This document shows, in pieces, positions 1 through 8,033 of a DNA stretch of 64,000 bases (the stretch's first letter is position 1; each line of letters opens with the position of its first letter). Source of the stretch: Eubacterium sp. MSJ-21 (GTDB lineage: Bacteria > Bacillota > Clostridia > Lachnospirales > Lachnospiraceae); the NCBI RefSeq assembly GCF_018918185.1, contig NZ_JAHLPZ010000002.1:124001-188000 (forward strand). The letters run 5' to 3'. Made by a program: the position numbers and the translations under genes. The notes below the pieces were generated by a model. That model saw only the letters and a program-made list of their open reading frames with translations. It did not search any database and was not told the DNA's origin.

Positions 1-874
1 CATCTGCATAGCTGTTCATCACTGCTTCTGTCTCTGCATCATTCTTCATGCCGAGCACAAAAGCAATCTCCTTACTCTCGCCCGGTGCGAGTGTGATCTT
101 AGTCTCCAAAGCGCCACAGGCGTTACTGTTATAATTGAGACTATTTCCGCAATCGCCGTTTTCTACACCGACTGGATTGCCATAGCCATGATATCTGCCA
201 AGAAACGCTTCCTTATCTCCGGCATAGCTTGCAACCTCTGCGCCAGCTAAGCCAAAGAATCTTGTAAATGCAACACTTCCGTTGATGGCTGCACCCTTAT
301 TCACGTTCTCATTGATTACCTGCTTAATGCGGTTTCCCATAAAATACGTTCTTGTGATAAAGAGTGTATACTGCAGATTGACCTGATCCTGCTCATAGTT
401 GTTGTCATTCGTAAATTCACAGTAACCAAAGACGGACAGGTTACGTGGCTTGTCCGAATCATTCGTAACCTTCAGCTTCCATACCTCATGTGTCTTATCA
501 AGTGGTACATAGTAAAGCACAGAGCTCTTGATACCCGCATATTCTGCATTCATATACGTATAGCCTGTGCCATGGTGACACTCACTCTTGTAACTGTCCA
601 AATCTTTTCCTACCGGCTGCCAGGAAGCTGACCAGTAATCCTTGCTGTCATTGTCACGCAGATAGATATATCTGCCCGGCTGGTCAAAGCTATTGAAGAT
701 ATATCGAAGAATTCTTCCGTTTGCACCAGACTTTACAAAGCTGTATCCACCGGCATTGTTGGAAATGATTGCGCCGTATTCCGGAGAACCAAGGTAGTTC
801 GCCCAAGGTGCCGGTGTATCCGGTCTGTCAATCACATATTCCTTATTTGCCTCATCAAAGTATCCGTATCTCAT
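1..874 (-). CDS. Cellobiose phosphorylase-type GH94 enzyme, N-terminal part (truncated by window edge)
   Basis: The reading frame runs from an ATG at 874 off the left edge, so only about the first 290 of an expected 800 or so residues are visible. GH94 enzymes split beta-glucosides such as cellobiose with phosphate, giving glucose 1-phosphate and glucose in the cytoplasm. The visible part is the N-terminal beta-sandwich region, with the stretches TPAPWANYLGSPEYGA and SNNAGGYSF. It is about 70 percent identical by eye to the second GH94 gene at 39385-41805, so the two are paralogues. An AGGGAGGG ribosome-binding site precedes the ATG. The substrate cannot be fixed because the catalytic half is outside the window; cellobiose is most likely, but other beta-glucans are possible. 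Confidence 0.88.
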   Translation of the reverse strand, partial: MRYGYFDEANKEYVIDRPDTPAPWANYLGSPEYGAIISNNAGGYSFVKSGANGRILRYIFNSFDQPGRYIYLRDNDSKDYWSASWQPVGKDLDSYKSECHHGTGYTYMNAEYAGIKSSVLYYVPLDKTHEVWKLKVTNDSDKPRNLSVFGYCEFTNDNNYEQDQVNLQYTLFITRTYFMGNRIKQVINENVNKGAAINGSVAFTRFFGLAGAEVASYAGDKEAFLGRYHGYGNPVGVENGDCGNSLNYNSNACGALETKITLAPGESKEIAFVLGMKNDAETEAVMNSYAD

Positions 875-1153
875 GAGGTACCCTCCCTAAATATTTTTCA
901 GTCAAAATTGTTTTATGCTATGCCTATCATACTTACATATATTCCGGTTTATATGCTATATTACATCGCTTACATGGTTGTTTCACGCTGTTTCTATATC
1001 CTCACATAGATTCCGGCGTATATAAGTTATGCATAATATACCATCCATGAAACTTGCTTATGTCAGAGATGGCAATTATGCACAACGTAATTTCTATGTT
1101 ACTTCACTTTCACATGAAGACATACACACATTTCGTGCGTTTATTATATTGAT

Positions 1154-3241
1154 TTACTGCTCAGCGTCCTTCAGGCTCAGGCTGATCTTCCCCATGCGGT
1201 CAACTTCAAGAACCTTAACCTTAACTACATCGCCGATATTTACGACATCCTCTACCTTCTCTACACGGTGATCTGCCAGCTTCGAGATGTGGATCAGTCC
1301 ATCCTTGTTTGGTGACAGCTCTACGAATGCACCGAAGTTCATGATACGAACAACCTTACCTTCGTAAGTCTTACCAACCTCGATTGGATCTACGATAGAA
1401 CGGATGATCTTCAACGCCTTGTCCATGCCTGCCTGCTCAACGCCGCAGATAAATACATTTCCATCATCATCGATATCGATCTTAACGCCTGTCTCCTCGA
1501 TAATTGCGTTGATTGTCTTTCCTCTCTGTCCGATGATCTCACCGATCTTCTCTGGATCAACCTTTGTCTGGATAATCTTCGGAGCAAGCTCGCCAACGTG
1601 ATCTCTTGGAGCAGCGATAGCCGGCTTCATACATGTATCCATGATGAAGAGTCTCGCCTCACGACATCTTGCGATAGCACCCTCTACGATTGGACGTGTC
1701 AGACCATGAATCTTGATATCCATCTGGATCGCTGTGATACCTTCGGTTGTACCTGTTACCTTGAAGTCCATGTCGCCGAAGAAATCTTCGAGTCCCTGAA
1801 TATCTGTTAACAATACATAATCATCATCTGTCTCACCGGTTACAAGGCCACAGGAAATACCAGCAACCATCTTCTTGATTGGAACACCGGCAGCCATCAG
1901 TGACATACAAGATGCACATGTGGAAGCCATAGATGTAGATCCGTTTGACTCAAATGTCTCAGATACGGAACGGATTGCATAAGGGAACTCGTCCTCACTT
2001 GGAAGTACAGGAATGAGCGCACGCTCAGCAAGTGCACCATGTCCGATCTCACGACGTCCTGGTCCTCTGGATGGCTTTGTCTCACCAACAGAGTATGATG
2101 GGAAGTTGTAGTGATGCATATATCTCTTCGTTGTAACATTTGTGTCAAGGCCATCTAACTTCTGAGCCTCAGAAAGCGGAGCCAGTGTTACTACGTTACA
2201 GATCTGTGTCTGTCCTCTTGTGAACATAGCAGAACCATGGACTCTAGGAATGATATCAACCTCAGCTGAAAGTGGACGGATCTGTGTGATCTGTCTGCCA
2301 TCCGGACGCTTGTGATCCTTCAGAATCATCTTACGAACTGTCTTCTTCTGGTACTGGTAAACAGCCTCATCAAGAACTGCCAGCCAATCTTCCTTATCTG
2401 CAAATGCCTCTTCAAGTTTCTCCTTGATCTGGCGGATATTCTCCTCACGCACCTGCTTCTCGTCTGTGAAGACTGCCTCTTCCATTGCTGCAGGTGGAAC
2501 AAGCTCCTTGATTGCCTCAAACAGTTCTTCCGGAACTGCACAGCTTGTATAAGAATGCTTTGGCTTACCACACTCCGCTACGATCTTGTCGATAAATGCA
2601 ATTACCTTCTGGTTTAACTCATGTGCTGCATAAATAGCCTCGATCATCTTCGCTTCCGGCACTTCGTTCGCACCAGCCTCGATCATGATAACCTTATCTC
2701 TTGTAGATGCAACCGTAAGCTTCAGATCTGACTCCAGATTCTGTGTAGAATTTGGATTGAAAATCAGCTCGCCGTTGATCATACCAACCTGTGTTGTTGC
2801 ACATGGACCATCAAATGGAATATCAGAAATTGCTGTTGCAATGGCGGAACCAAGCATAGCGGTAAGCTCTGGAGAGCACTCCGGATCTACTGACATAACC
2901 ATATTATTGAGTGTAACATCATTTCTGTAATCCTTTGGGAACAATGGTCTCATCGGACGGTCGATAACACGGGATGTAAGGATTGCGTTCTCGCTTGCCT
3001 TACCCTCACGCTTGTTGAATCCTCCAGGGATCTTTCCTACCGAATACATCTTCTCCTCATACTCAACTGAAAGTGGGAAGAAATCGATACCATCTCTTGG
3101 TTTTTCTGATGCAGTTGCTGTAGAAAGTACAACTGTATCTCCGTAGTGCATCAAAGCTGCACCGTTTGCCTGCTTTGCAACTCTGCCTACATCGACACGC
3201 AAGGTTCTTCCGGCAAGTTCCATCTCAAACTTCTTGTACAT
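1154..3241 (-). CDS. pnp: Polyribonucleotide nucleotidyltransferase (PNPase)
   Basis: PNPase is a trimeric 3'-to-5' phosphorolytic exoribonuclease of mRNA decay. The 695-residue product has two RNase PH domains joined by a helical domain, then a KH domain (IGEIIGQRGKTIN) and a C-terminal S1 domain (YEGKVVRIMNFGAFVEL). The start at 3241 is chosen because AAGGAG lies eight bases upstream; an in-frame start 11 codons earlier has no such site. The leader is about 140 bases, long enough for the RNase III-dependent autoregulation known for pnp in other bacteria, but I did not identify the structure. In many bacteria pnp follows rpsO; here rpsO lies about 25 kb away at 28515. Confidence 0.97.
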   Translation of the reverse strand: MYKKFEMELAGRTLRVDVGRVAKQANGAALMHYGDTVVLSTATASEKPRDGIDFFPLSVEYEEKMYSVGKIPGGFNKREGKASENAILTSRVIDRPMRPLFPKDYRNDVTLNNMVMSVDPECSPELTAMLGSAIATAISDIPFDGPCATTQVGMINGELIFNPNSTQNLESDLKLTVASTRDKVIMIEAGANEVPEAKMIEAIYAAHELNQKVIAFIDKIVAECGKPKHSYTSCAVPEELFEAIKELVPPAAMEEAVFTDEKQVREENIRQIKEKLEEAFADKEDWLAVLDEAVYQYQKKTVRKMILKDHKRPDGRQITQIRPLSAEVDIIPRVHGSAMFTRGQTQICNVVTLAPLSEAQKLDGLDTNVTTKRYMHHYNFPSYSVGETKPSRGPGRREIGHGALAERALIPVLPSEDEFPYAIRSVSETFESNGSTSMASTCASCMSLMAAGVPIKKMVAGISCGLVTGETDDDYVLLTDIQGLEDFFGDMDFKVTGTTEGITAIQMDIKIHGLTRPIVEGAIARCREARLFIMDTCMKPAIAAPRDHVGELAPKIIQTKVDPEKIGEIIGQRGKTINAIIEETGVKIDIDDDGNVFICGVEQAGMDKALKIIRSIVDPIEVGKTYEGKVVRIMNFGAFVELSPNKDGLIHISKLADHRVEKVEDVVNIGDVVKVKVLEVDRMGKISLSLKDAEQ

Positions 3242-3390
3242 AATAAATTCTCCTTGAAATATTTTTTCCTGCAATCAGACTCCGAAACGACTGAAAACGC
3301 CACTTTCTGTTTTATTCTTTTTATAGCACTGCCAGTACCAGAAAATGATTTTTTCAGTTGTCTCGGTTTTGTCTTCATGCAATCTTTTAG

Positions 3391-3419
3391 ATTATACCAT
3401 CTATTTCCTTTGGCTTCAA
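3391..3419 (-). promoter_or_regulatory. Sigma-A-type promoter of pnp
   Basis: On the minus strand, TTGAAG (complement of 3414-3419) and a perfect TATAAT (complement of 3391-3396) are separated by 17 bases. Transcription would begin about 145 bases upstream of the pnp start codon. Confidence 0.6.
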
Positions 3420-3489
3420 GATGGGAATGGATGAAATGTGGGATTTTTTGTTTGTGATTTTTGCTTGGAGGCTGTTTCGCTGGGTGCTG

Positions 3490-4500
3490 TCTGCTTGCTG
3501 TGGGTTTTCTTGCTTGCTTTTCTTCTGTAAAACACACGCCATGTGGTTTTCCGCTTGCTTCTTCTCTCAAAAACACACTTTTCACTCCTGGACTGCACAA
3601 TAAGCTTCCGGGGTGTGTTTTCTCGCTCGCTTTTCTTCTAAAAAACACACGACATGTGTTTTTCCGCTTACTTCTTCTCTCTAAAACACACTTTTCTCCC
3701 CGGGACTGCAGGATTAGCTTCCGGGGTGTGTTTTCTTGCTCGCTTTTCTTCGGAAAAACACACGACATGTGTTTTTCCGCTTACTTATTCTCTCTAAAAC
3801 ACACTTTTCTCCCCGGGACTGCATGATTAGCTTCCGGGGTGTGTGTTCTCGCTCGCTTTCCTTCTGAAAAACACACGACATGTGTTTTTCCGCTTACTCC
3901 TTCTCTCTAAAACACACTTTTCTCCCCGGGACTGCATGATTAGCTTCCGGGGTGTGTTTTCTCGCTCGCTTTCCTTCTGAAAAACACACGACATGTGTTT
4001 TTCCGCTTACTTCTTCTCTCTAAAACACACTTTTCGTTCCAGGACTGCACGATAAGCTTCCGGGGTGTGTTTTCTCGCTCGCTTTCCTTCTAAAAAACAC
4101 ACGCCATGTGTTTTTCTGCTTACTTCTTCTCTCTAAAACACACTTTTCGCTCCAGGACTGCACGATAAGCTTCCGGTTTGTGTTTTCTCGCTCGCTTTTC
4201 TTCTAAAAAACACACAACATGTGTTTTTCCGCTCGCTTCTTCTCTAAAAAACACACTTTTCGTTCCTGGACTATACGATTAGCTTCCGGTCTGTGTTTTC
4301 TTACTCGCTTTTCTTCTAAAAAACACACAACATGTGTTTTTCTGCTCGCTTCTTCTCTCTAAAACACACTTTTCTCCCCAGGACTGCACGATTAGCTTCC
4401 GGTTTGTGTTTTCTCGCTCGCTTTCCTTCTAAAAAACACACGCCATGTGGTTTTCCGCTCGCTTCTTCTCTGAAAAACACACTTTCCGCTCCGGTATCCA
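3490..4500. repeat. Tandem array A: about nine copies of a 113-bp non-coding unit
   Basis: The landmark AGCTTCCGG starts at 3603, 3716, 3829, 3942, 4055, 4168, 4281 and 4394, exactly 113 bases apart each time. A degenerate first unit begins near 3490 and the last unit fades out near 4500. Each unit contains two similar half-elements in which GTGTGTTTT is followed after about 20 pyrimidine-rich bases by AAAACACAC, so each half can form a hairpin. A core around GGACTGCACGATTAGCTTCC joins the units. Because 113 is not a multiple of three, no reading frame is kept from unit to unit, which argues against a repetitive protein. The region is strongly strand-asymmetric, with pyrimidines on the plus strand. 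It is related to array B at 5637 and to a solitary piece near 7987. Confidence 0.95.
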
Positions 4501-4761
4501 CTTTTCACTATTAATTCACAGAAATTATGAATTTTCTGTGATAAAATCATGTATCCCATTTACGCAGCAACACATGTATGCTACATTAAATACAACTCAT
4601 TTATCGAGTTTTAGCGCATCGTTTTTCATATAGGAAATCTGTTTTACAATTCAGATTTTACTTACCCACATAGTTCACATTTTAGCATGTTGCCCAGAGG
4701 CTTCATGTGTTTTCGCATTGTGGTGATTTTTATACCATTACAATAACCGCAAAGTCAATTA

Positions 4762-5544
4762 TTGAAAGAGGTGATTATCATTTTTATACAGAATATTATC
4801 GAACAAAAAAAACAACTAAATAAAAATATCGAAAACTATAAGAAACTGATTGGCAGATTTCCGGCTGGTAGTCTGCAATGCTTCAAAAATGGAAAGCACA
4901 TCCAATCCTACAAAGTAAATGGCAATCTGAAAAAATACATTCCCACCAAAGAATCTGCCACCATTGAGAAATTAGCCCTGAAGAAATATTACGAAAGCTG
5001 TCTGGATGATTGCATTAAAGAAAAGGAGCTTCTTGATCGATTTATTAAGGACGTCCAGGCTTTGCCGAATACATCTCAGAAGCTTCTGGCAACGGATTCA
5101 AATTATCACACATTTTTAGCCAAGGCACTGATCCCTGATGCATGGGCAAGCGTCTCCTATGAACAAAATCCTTATAAGCGCGAAGACCTTATTCACAACA
5201 CGTTTTCCGGGATAAAAGTACGCTCAAAGTCCGAGGAAATCATAGCAAATATTTTGTTCACAAACCATATTCCGTTTCGATATGAAGCACCACTCACACT
5301 AAACGGATCAACCATGTATCCTGATTTTACAATCAAAAATCCAAAAAATAATTCCTATACATATTGGGAGCATTTGGGGTTGATGGATAAAAAGGAATAC
5401 AAAGATCATGCCATGGATAAAATCAGTACATATTGTGACCACAATATCATTCCGGATGTTAATCTGATTCTAACTTACGAGACGCAAAAGCACCCGCTCG
5501 ATTCCAGTTGGGTGCAGCAATTGGTGATGCGGAATTTCATGTAG
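4762..5544 (+). CDS. PD-(D/E)XK nuclease-like protein of unknown function
   Basis: This 260-residue reading frame lies between the two 113-bp repeat arrays. The N-terminal third is lysine-rich and helical. The second half (about 150-230) has the pattern of a PD-(D/E)XK nuclease fold: a glutamate helix (RSKSEEIIANIL), then YPDFTI and YWEHLGLMD, which would supply the acidic metal-binding residues. The start is unclear. The longest frame opens with TTG at 4762; GTG at 4771 sits directly on the Shine-Dalgarno-like AGAGGTGA; the best-spaced codon after that site is ATT at 4780, so an ATG may have mutated. A perfect 12-bp terminator hairpin follows. Similar proteins occur as uncharacterised genes in gut Firmicutes; the function is not known to me. 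Confidence 0.7.
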   Translation: MKEVIIIFIQNIIEQKKQLNKNIENYKKLIGRFPAGSLQCFKNGKHIQSYKVNGNLKKYIPTKESATIEKLALKKYYESCLDDCIKEKELLDRFIKDVQALPNTSQKLLATDSNYHTFLAKALIPDAWASVSYEQNPYKREDLIHNTFSGIKVRSKSEEIIANILFTNHIPFRYEAPLTLNGSTMYPDFTIKNPKNNSYTYWEHLGLMDKKEYKDHAMDKISTYCDHNIIPDVNLILTYETQKHPLDSSWVQQLVMRNFM

Positions 5545-5594
5545 ATTTAAGTTTGATTAGAATCCAGCTTGCTTTTTTGTTATAAATAAGTTCA

Positions 5595-5624
5595 CCCCAG
5601 AAACTTTTTCATAAGTTTCTGGGG
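5595..5624 (+). terminator. Rho-independent terminator after the nuclease-like gene
   Basis: CCCCAGAAACTT and AAGTTTCTGGGG form a 12-bp perfect stem with a short loop, 50 bases after the stop codon. The trailing T-run is weak (ATTTCC). Confidence 0.65.
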
Positions 5625-5636
5625 ATTTCCTACTTG

Positions 5637-6110
5637 ACTTCATTTTGGGGTTTTCTTGCCCGCTTTCCTGCTCCTGACATCCACATCGTGGTTTTTTCAG
5701 CTTGCTTTCCTACTCTCAAACCCAGTTTTTGCTACGAGGCTGTGTAATAAGCTTCCAGAGTGGTTTTTTCTGCTTGCTTTTCTCTTCCTACGCCCACGCC
5801 ATGGGGTTTCCCACTTGCTTTTCTACTCCCGCGCCCAGTTTTTACTCCGGGACTGCACGATTAGCTTCCAGAGCGGGGGAGGTTCGCTTACTTTTCTCTT
5901 CCTACGCCCATGCTGTGGGTTTTCCGTCTATTTCTCTACTCCTACGCCCAGTTTCCCCCTCTGGATTGCACGAGTAGCTTCCAAGGTGGGGTTTCATACT
6001 TGTTCTCCACTTCCCACGCCCACAGTGTGGTTTTCCCTTCTTAGTTTCCTACTCCCATACCCTGTTATTGCTTCGATACAGGGTAATAACCTCCTGAAAT
6101 GTTTTTTACT
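5637..6110. repeat. Tandem array B: about four diverged copies of the same 113-bp unit
   Basis: AGCTTCC landmarks fall at 5750, 5863 and 5976, again exactly 113 bases apart; the expected positions 5637 and 6089 also show recognisable degenerate unit boundaries. The core GGACTGCACGATTAGCTTCC is shared with array A, and the pyrimidine-rich blocks (CTTGCTTTTCT) align. The GTGTGTTTT/AAAACACAC hairpin arms of array A are largely replaced here by CCTACGCCCA-type sequence. Both arrays have the same orientation and flank the nuclease-like gene. Confidence 0.9.
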
Positions 6111-6138
6111 TATACATTCTTTCTCTGTCTTTTAAAGC

Positions 6139-6167
6139 AAAAAAGTCCCGGAACCCGAGACTTTTTT
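6139..6167 (-). terminator. Terminator of the major pilin gene
   Basis: AAAAAAGTC-C-CGG and CCG-A-GACTTTTTT form a stem with one mismatch 15 bases beyond the pilin stop codon, and a T-run follows on the minus strand. Confidence 0.75.
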
Positions 6168-6181
6168 ATAAAAGCATATTC

Positions 6182-6658
6182 TTAATTTCCAGGGTATGTA
6201 GTAGCTACTTTACCTGTTGCAACATCATCATACTCGCCCTTTGTCGCATCCCAAGAAGCAGACGAACCACTCTTTACAAAATAAATGGTCTTTCCATTCT
6301 CTGTATACTTCACACCAGTAACAGTAAAAGCTGCATGATTATCTGATGTTGCATCTGCATCTGCAGCTCCTCCTACCTTAATTTCAAATTCTTCACATGT
6401 TCCTGCAACATCTGCGACTTTTAAAATTTCTGCTTTATCAATTGAACTCGGCTTCTTTCCCTTTGCATAAGCACTGGAAAGTTCTGTCTGAGCTGCTGTC
6501 ATAACACTCTTACCATTCAATACGATCTGCTGTCCCTTTGCCTTGTCAATATAACCAAGCAATGCTGGTACGAGGATTGCTGCCAAAATTGCGAGAATTA
6601 CGATAACAACAATCAGCTCTACCAAAGTAAAACCTTTGTTTTCTTTCATCTTTTTCAT
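6182..6658 (-). CDS. pilA: Major type IV pilin (prepilin)
   Basis: This gene encodes a class III-signal prepilin of 158 residues. After a short basic leader (MKKMKENKG) comes the prepilin peptidase site G/FTLVE, with Glu at mature position 5, followed by a long hydrophobic helix (ILAILAAILVPALLGYI) that packs in the pilus core. The globular part is Ala/Ser/Thr-rich and of usual length for a Clostridia pilin. The start at 6658 is set by AAGGAGG eight bases upstream; the ATG six bases earlier is too close to it. Its own strong promoter and its own terminator suggest expression separate from, and higher than, the assembly genes. It lies just downstream of pilT. Confidence 0.93.
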   Translation of the reverse strand: MKKMKENKGFTLVELIVVIVILAILAAILVPALLGYIDKAKGQQIVLNGKSVMTAAQTELSSAYAKGKKPSSIDKAEILKVADVAGTCEEFEIKVGGAADADATSDNHAAFTVTGVKYTENGKTIYFVKSGSSASWDATKGEYDDVATGKVATTYPGN

Positions 6659-6710
6659 AATCATTTCCTCCTTAGTTCTTTTGTTTTTTTGATATGAAAA
6701 ATCTTTATAA

Positions 6711-6739
6711 AGTATAGCAAAATCTGCTATTACTATCAA
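6711..6739 (-). promoter_or_regulatory. Promoter of the major pilin gene
   Basis: TTGATA (complement of 6734-6739) and TATACT (complement of 6711-6716) lie 17 bases apart on the minus strand, about 50 bases upstream of the pilin start. Confidence 0.7.
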
Positions 6740-6770
6740 CTTTTTTCTCCCTTTTTCAAGGGATTTTTTC

Positions 6771-6787
6771 ATGGTATTTTTTACCAT
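6771..6787 (-). terminator. Weak terminator-like hairpin after pilT
   Basis: ATGGTA and TACCAT pair around an A-rich loop 74 bases past the pilT stop. A second small CCCTT/AAGGG hairpin follows on the minus strand. It would separate the assembly operon from the pilin promoter, but the stems are short. Confidence 0.35.
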
Positions 6788-6860
6788 CCAAATTATATTG
6801 TATTAGTGTTTCTTCTCTACACCTACAATATTCAGCATATAGTAGGTTTCTCAACCCTTA

Positions 6861-7907
6861 CTACAGATACTGGTCGAGTTCTGCGACATCATTTGAATAT
6901 TTGTAAGCCATCTGACGGTTGATCATACCGCTCTGAACCAGGCGGGACAAATCACCATTTAATGTATGCATACCTACGGATGAACCGGACTGCATCAGGG
7001 ATCCAAGCTGGTGACATTTGTTCTCACGAATCTGGTTGCAAACCGCATCCGTACCAACTAAGATTTCTGTCGCTACAACACGTCCATTTCCACGCGCATT
7101 CGGAATCAGACACTGGGTAATAACTCCATTTAGAACACTTGCAAGCTGTGTCCGTACCTGATTCTGCATGCCTGCCGGACATGCATCAATGATACGGTCA
7201 ATCGTCTGCGCTGCGCCTGTCGTATGCAGGGTGGACATAACCAAATGTCCTGTCTCTGCCGCGGTCAATGCTGCCGAGATTGTCTCGTAATCACGCATCT
7301 CTCCTACCAAAATAATATCCGGATCTTCACGGAGTGCACTTCGAAGGGCGGATGCAAAGTTTGTGACATCTCTGCCAACCTCTCTCTGGTGGATGAGTGC
7401 CATCTTTCTGTCGTATACATACTCAACCGGATCTTCAATTGTAATGATATGTTCTGGGCGATTTGCATTGATATAATCAATCATGGAAGCAAGTGTGGTT
7501 GATTTACCGGAACCGGTCGGCCCTGTCACAAGAATCATACCACGCGGCTTATCTGCCAGCTCCCGAAGCACGCTTGGAAGTCCAAGCATCTCCATCGACG
7601 GAATCGAAGAATTCAGGAGACGGATTGTCGCCGCCATCTTGCCATCCTGCTTAAATACATTCACACGTTGACGATTGCCATCCGGGGTACGGATTGCAAA
7701 ATCCGCATCTATGCCTCGCTCGAGATTCTCCCGCTGTTCATCGGTCAGAAGCTCTGCGAGCATCGCAATGATTTCTCCGTCGCTTGGATTGGTCGGTGCA
7801 TTCTGCAAGCGGCCGTTGATTCGATACATAAGTGGCATACCTACTGTGATATGAATATCCGAGCATCCCATCGAACGCGCTTCCATAATCATCTGATCTA
7901 TCATCAT
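6861..7907 (-). CDS. pilT: Type IV pilus retraction ATPase PilT
   Basis: PilT is the hexameric cytoplasmic motor that depolymerises the pilus and powers twitching. The 348-residue protein has the PilT N-terminal domain (CSDIHITVG), Walker A VTGPTGSGKST near residues 127-137, the aspartate box, Walker B (IILVGEMRD), the His box and the C-terminal region AVCNQIREN corresponding to the PilT AIRNLIRE signature. It has usual PilT length and lacks the N-terminal domain and zinc cluster of PilB. AGGAGG precedes the ATG at 7907. It is the last gene of the assembly operon before the separately promoted pilin gene. Confidence 0.95.
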   Translation of the reverse strand: MMIDQMIMEARSMGCSDIHITVGMPLMYRINGRLQNAPTNPSDGEIIAMLAELLTDEQRENLERGIDADFAIRTPDGNRQRVNVFKQDGKMAATIRLLNSSIPSMEMLGLPSVLRELADKPRGMILVTGPTGSGKSTTLASMIDYINANRPEHIITIEDPVEYVYDRKMALIHQREVGRDVTNFASALRSALREDPDIILVGEMRDYETISAALTAAETGHLVMSTLHTTGAAQTIDRIIDACPAGMQNQVRTQLASVLNGVITQCLIPNARGNGRVVATEILVGTDAVCNQIRENKCHQLGSLMQSGSSVGMHTLNGDLSRLVQSGMINRQMAYKYSNDVAELDQYL

Positions 7908-7986
7908 ATATATCGACCTCCTCTCGTATTTTTTTATCTTTTTATTATGATTTTTTTATCATAATTCTTACTTATTTTTTCTTCTA

Positions 7987-8033
7987 CTTGCTGTCAGCTT
8001 CCAGGATGGGTTTCCTCGCTTGCTTTTCTCATC
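7987..8033. repeat. Solitary partial copy of the 113-bp repeat at the pilB 3' end
   Basis: The stretch from CTTGCTGTCAGCTTCC through CTCGCTTGCTTTTCTC aligns with the AGCTTCC boundary and first pyrimidine block of the array B unit. It ends beside the pilB stop codon at 8034. Only about 45 bases are recognisable. Confidence 0.6.

Noticed and set aside
3187-3768. Open reading frame of 193 codons on the minus strand across the pnp leader and repeat array A
   Set aside because: Most of it translates the 113-bp repeat, whose length changes the frame from unit to unit, and the rest overlaps the pnp start. The composition is biased and there is no ribosome-binding site.
3490-4500. CRISPR array
   Set aside because: The units are adjacent with no unique spacers, the period is 113 bp, and no cas genes are present.
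5656-6135. Plus-strand reading frame of 159 codons over array B
   Set aside because: It reads through pyrimidine-rich repeat units (Phe/Leu/Ser-rich) that shift frame at each 113 bases; no start signal and no similarity to a protein.
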